Program-made: the position numbers and the translations under genes
The notes under the pieces: model-generated
Seen by the model: the letters and a program-made list of their open reading frames with translations, nothing else
Told to the model about the DNA's origin: nothing
Databases searched by the model: none
NCBI RefSeq assembly: GCF_013032505.1
Contig: NZ_WQCG01000001.1
Span: 1,116,001-1,180,000 of the forward strand
Source of the DNA: Ruegeria atlantica
GTDB lineage: Bacteria > Pseudomonadota > Alphaproteobacteria > Rhodobacterales > Rhodobacteraceae
Direction: 5' to 3'
DNA: 64,000 bases
Shown: one piece after another, positions 61,922-64,000 of the stretch
Layout: every line of letters starts with the position of its first letter
How positions within the stretch are numbered: the first letter of the stretch is position 1

Positions 61922-63312
61922 AGAAGCACCACGCTTGCAAGCCCAAGAAAGATGAAGAACCCCATGACATCCGTTGTGGTCGTCACAAAAGTTCCCGACG
62001 CCAGCGCCGGGTCAACACCAAGACGGTCCAGCACAACCGGTACTACCGTACCTGCGAAGCCAGCGATCACCATATTCACGACCAAGGCCGAGCCGATCAC
62101 GACACCCAGCAAAGGTGAATCAAACCACATCATACCGACAGTGCCCAGAACGATCGCAAAACACAGACCGTTGAGCATACCCACAAGCAACTCTCGTCGG
62201 ATCACGCGCATGACGTTCGCATTGGTCAGGTCGCGAGTCGCCAGCGCCCGCACGGCAACCGTCAGCGACTGCGTACCGGCGTTGCCCCCCATCGATGCCA
62301 CGATCGGCATCAGGATGGCCAATGCAACCAGCTGATCAATCGCGGCTTCAAACTGGGAAATCACCAGCGAGGCACAGATCGCCGTGCACAGGTTCACCGC
62401 AAGCCAGGGTAGACGACGCTTGCTGGTGGCGGCGACACTATCGGACAGAGAGCTCTCTTCACCCACACCAGCCAGACGCAGGATGTCCTCTTCGTGTTCT
62501 TCATCCAGAACGACCATCGCATCGTCGATGGTGATCACACCAACCAGACGCCCATCGGCATCGACCACAGGCGCAGAAATCAGGTGGTACTGGTTAAAAG
62601 CATAAGCGACATCCTCTTCATCCTGATCGACCGGGATCGTATGGAATTCCTCTTCGGCGATATCTTGAAGCGTCACCTCGCGACGCGTCGCCATCAGCTT
62701 GCCCAGTGTGACTTGAGCCACCGGCTTGAGCCGTGGATCCACCAGAACCACATGATAGAACTGCTCCGGCAGGTCATCATTGGCGCGCATGAAGTCGATG
62801 GCCTGCCCCACCGTCCAATGATCGGGCGCCATGACAACTTCGCGCTGCATAAGGCGACCGGCCGAATTTTCGGGGTAGGACAAAGCCTGTTCCGCGGCGT
62901 GACGCTCGGGTTCTTCCAGGGCATCAAGGATGGCCTCTTGCTGCGGTTCTTCGAGGTCCTCCAGCAGGTCGACAACATCGTCGCTTTCCATGTCCCGCAC
63001 GGCTTCGGCCAAAACGTCGGGGCGCAGGATACCAATCACCTCTTCGCGCAGCGCTTCGTCCAGTTCGGAGAGGATGTCGCCGTCGAACTCTTTGTCGTAC
63101 AGACGGATCAGGTGAACGCGCTCATGGGGGCTGATCTGCTCCAGAAGGTCAGCGATGTCTGCCGCATGGAGAGGATCCATAAGCTCGATCAGCTTATCGC
63201 GATCGTCTACCTCGACCGCATACAAGATGTCCGCCACAGTCTTGCGGTCCAGCGCATAAACGTCGTCGTCACTCGTGGACTCGGTTACGGGTTCATCAAA
63301 GCCTGTGGTCAT
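61918..63312 (-). CDS. mgtE: Magnesium transporter MgtE
   Basis: 464 residues. The N-terminal helical superhelix (about 30-140, ending DILEEP-like acidic repeats) and a CBS pair (about 145-270: VVMAPDHWTVGQAIDFMRAN, EEFHTIPVDQDEEDVAYAF, VGVITIDDAMVVLDEEHEED) sense Mg2+. Five transmembrane helices follow, with the selectivity segment LMPIVASMGGNAGTQSLTVAVRALATRDL (about 337-365). Mg2+ channel; probably co-transcribed with 5-FCL. Confidence 0.94.
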   Translation of the reverse strand: MTTGFDEPVTESTSDDDVYALDRKTVADILYAVEVDDRDKLIELMDPLHAADIADLLEQISPHERVHLIRLYDKEFDGDILSELDEALREEVIGILRPDVLAEAVRDMESDDVVDLLEDLEEPQQEAILDALEEPERHAAEQALSYPENSAGRLMQREVVMAPDHWTVGQAIDFMRANDDLPEQFYHVVLVDPRLKPVAQVTLGKLMATRREVTLQDIAEEEFHTIPVDQDEEDVAYAFNQYHLISAPVVDADGRLVGVITIDDAMVVLDEEHEEDILRLAGVGEESSLSDSVAATSKRRLPWLAVNLCTAICASLVISQFEAAIDQLVALAILMPIVASMGGNAGTQSLTVAVRALATRDLTNANVMRVIRRELLVGMLNGLCFAIVLGTVGMMWFDSPLLGVVIGSALVVNMVIAGFAGTVVPVVLDRLGVDPALASGTFVTTTTDVMGFFIFLGLASVVLL

Positions 63313-63450
63313 GTTGCCCCCGTGTGTTCGCGCATTGACCCCTAATTAGAAGAAGCAGCTACCGGAAAACAATGACAATGCGCCGATTTACCGGCAAGTT
63401 TCGTCCCCTTATGCTGTTTCGTAGTCCCACACAGGCGGAGATAAACAGAA

Positions 63451-64000
63451 ATGGCGCATAAAACGCTGCTGAAAGGGCGTGTCCTGAGCTTCAACGGATC
63501 ACCATTCGAAGGTGAACCGACAGAGGCCGTGACCATCAGCGAAGCGGTCCTGATCGAAGACGGCCGCATTTCTGCAGTTGGCGATGCCGAAAGCCTGCTC
63601 GCCGCGCAACCGGAGGCCGAGGTTGTAAACCACGGTCAGCACGTGATCATGGCTGGCTTTGTGGATGCGCATGTCCACTACCCGCAGACCGCCATGATTG
63701 CCAGTTGGGGAAAACGCCTGATCGACTGGCTGAACACATATACCTTCCCCGAGGAAATGAAGTTCGGGAATCCCGAATACGCAGCCGAAATCGCCAATCG
63801 ATATCTCGATCTGACGGCTTCGAACGGCACGACAACGATGTGCAGTTTCTGCACCATCCACCCGGAAAGTGTCGATGCGTTCTTCACGGCCGCACACCAA
63901 CGCGGGCAACGTGTGGTGGCGGGTAAAACCTGCATGGACCGCAATGCGCCCGAAGGGCTGCGGGACACACCGAAAACGGCCTATGACCAGTCGCAGGCCT
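63451..64000 (+). CDS. guaD: Guanine deaminase, N-terminal part (runs off the window)
   Basis: The frame opens at the ATG at 63451 and is still open at 64000, giving 183 residues. After a beta-sandwich N-terminus (TLLKGRVLSFNGSP), the amidohydrolase metal motif is HVIMAGFVDAHVHYPQTAMIASWGKRLIDWL (about 66-96), with HVH and the PQ characteristic of guanine deaminases. NTYTFPEEMKFGNPEYA and SNGTTTMCSFCTIHPESVDAFF follow. It hydrolyses guanine to xanthine and ammonia in purine catabolism. Confidence 0.88.
   Translation, partial: MAHKTLLKGRVLSFNGSPFEGEPTEAVTISEAVLIEDGRISAVGDAESLLAAQPEAEVVNHGQHVIMAGFVDAHVHYPQTAMIASWGKRLIDWLNTYTFPEEMKFGNPEYAAEIANRYLDLTASNGTTTMCSFCTIHPESVDAFFTAAHQRGQRVVAGKTCMDRNAPEGLRDTPKTAYDQSQA

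Noticed and set aside
1..64000. CRISPR array, insertion sequence or prophage
   Set aside because: I saw no regularly spaced repeats, transposase or integrase domains, terminal inverted repeats with target duplications, or phage structural genes.

Overview
The window reads as a stretch of a Roseobacter-group (Rhodobacteraceae) alphaproteobacterial chromosome. Pointers are the short prolyl-tRNA synthetase, the perM-hda-ppx cluster, a PccR/ScfR-type regulator beside propionyl-CoA carboxylase, choline-O-sulfate use genes, and a marine-type quaternary-amine ABC transporter with a double permease. Genes are densely packed on both strands with many ATGA-type overlaps. I see no insertion sequence, prophage, CRISPR array or rRNA. 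There is one tRNA, tRNA-Tyr(GUA).

Layout. 1-7.9 kb: the 3' end of a spermidine-synthase-like gene, hisF-hisE, small envelope proteins, a CoA-binding protein, a YHS-domain protein, a zinc-ribbon protein, an RlmB-type methyltransferase, tRNA-Tyr, a PLP fold-III enzyme paired with a sugar-lactone oxidase, and a DUF2478 protein. 7.9-13.2 kb: NnrU and a three-gene betaine/TMAO/choline-type ABC transporter. 13.2-21.4 kb: a Tag-like glycosylase, a lipoprotein peptidase, a cytochrome c, a small DMT protein, lolD and lolC/E, an insert of two glycosyltransferase-like genes and one unknown gene, then proS. 21.6-27.4 kb: a flavoprotein/2OG-oxygenase pair and perM-hda-ppx. 27.4-30.6 kb: an endonuclease-like protein, a TerB-DnaJ protein, an acetyltransferase and a glyoxalase-fold protein.

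30.7-43.3 kb is the propionate block: methylmalonyl-CoA mutase, pccA, two small conserved genes, pccB, an MFS exporter and the PccR-type regulator. A porin and a glycine-rich lipoprotein sit inside it. Together mcm, pccA and pccB would convert propionyl-CoA to succinyl-CoA; no epimerase gene is present here. TTGCAAA elements lie in the pccB/MFS promoter region and in front of the regulator.

43.3-64 kb: betI-betC-betA for choline-O-sulfate to betaine aldehyde, an EamA transporter, the divergent argO/argP pair, an MFS gene, yebC, two SLC13-type transporters, an amidotransferase / sodium symporter / flavoprotein run, a YmdB-type phosphoesterase, 5-FCL, mgtE, and the start of guanine deaminase.

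The most informative regulatory signal is a near-identical inverted repeat, TGATTGAC-N2-GTCAATCA. It lies upstream of the ABC transporter (13011-13028) and overlaps the -35 element of betI (47531-47548), which suggests that one BetI regulator controls both loci 34 kb apart. Further signals of interest are the tandem TTGCAAA elements, two candidate small RNAs, a perM-hda-ppx run with no ppk, and a short gene with a structured leader and no convincing start codon.
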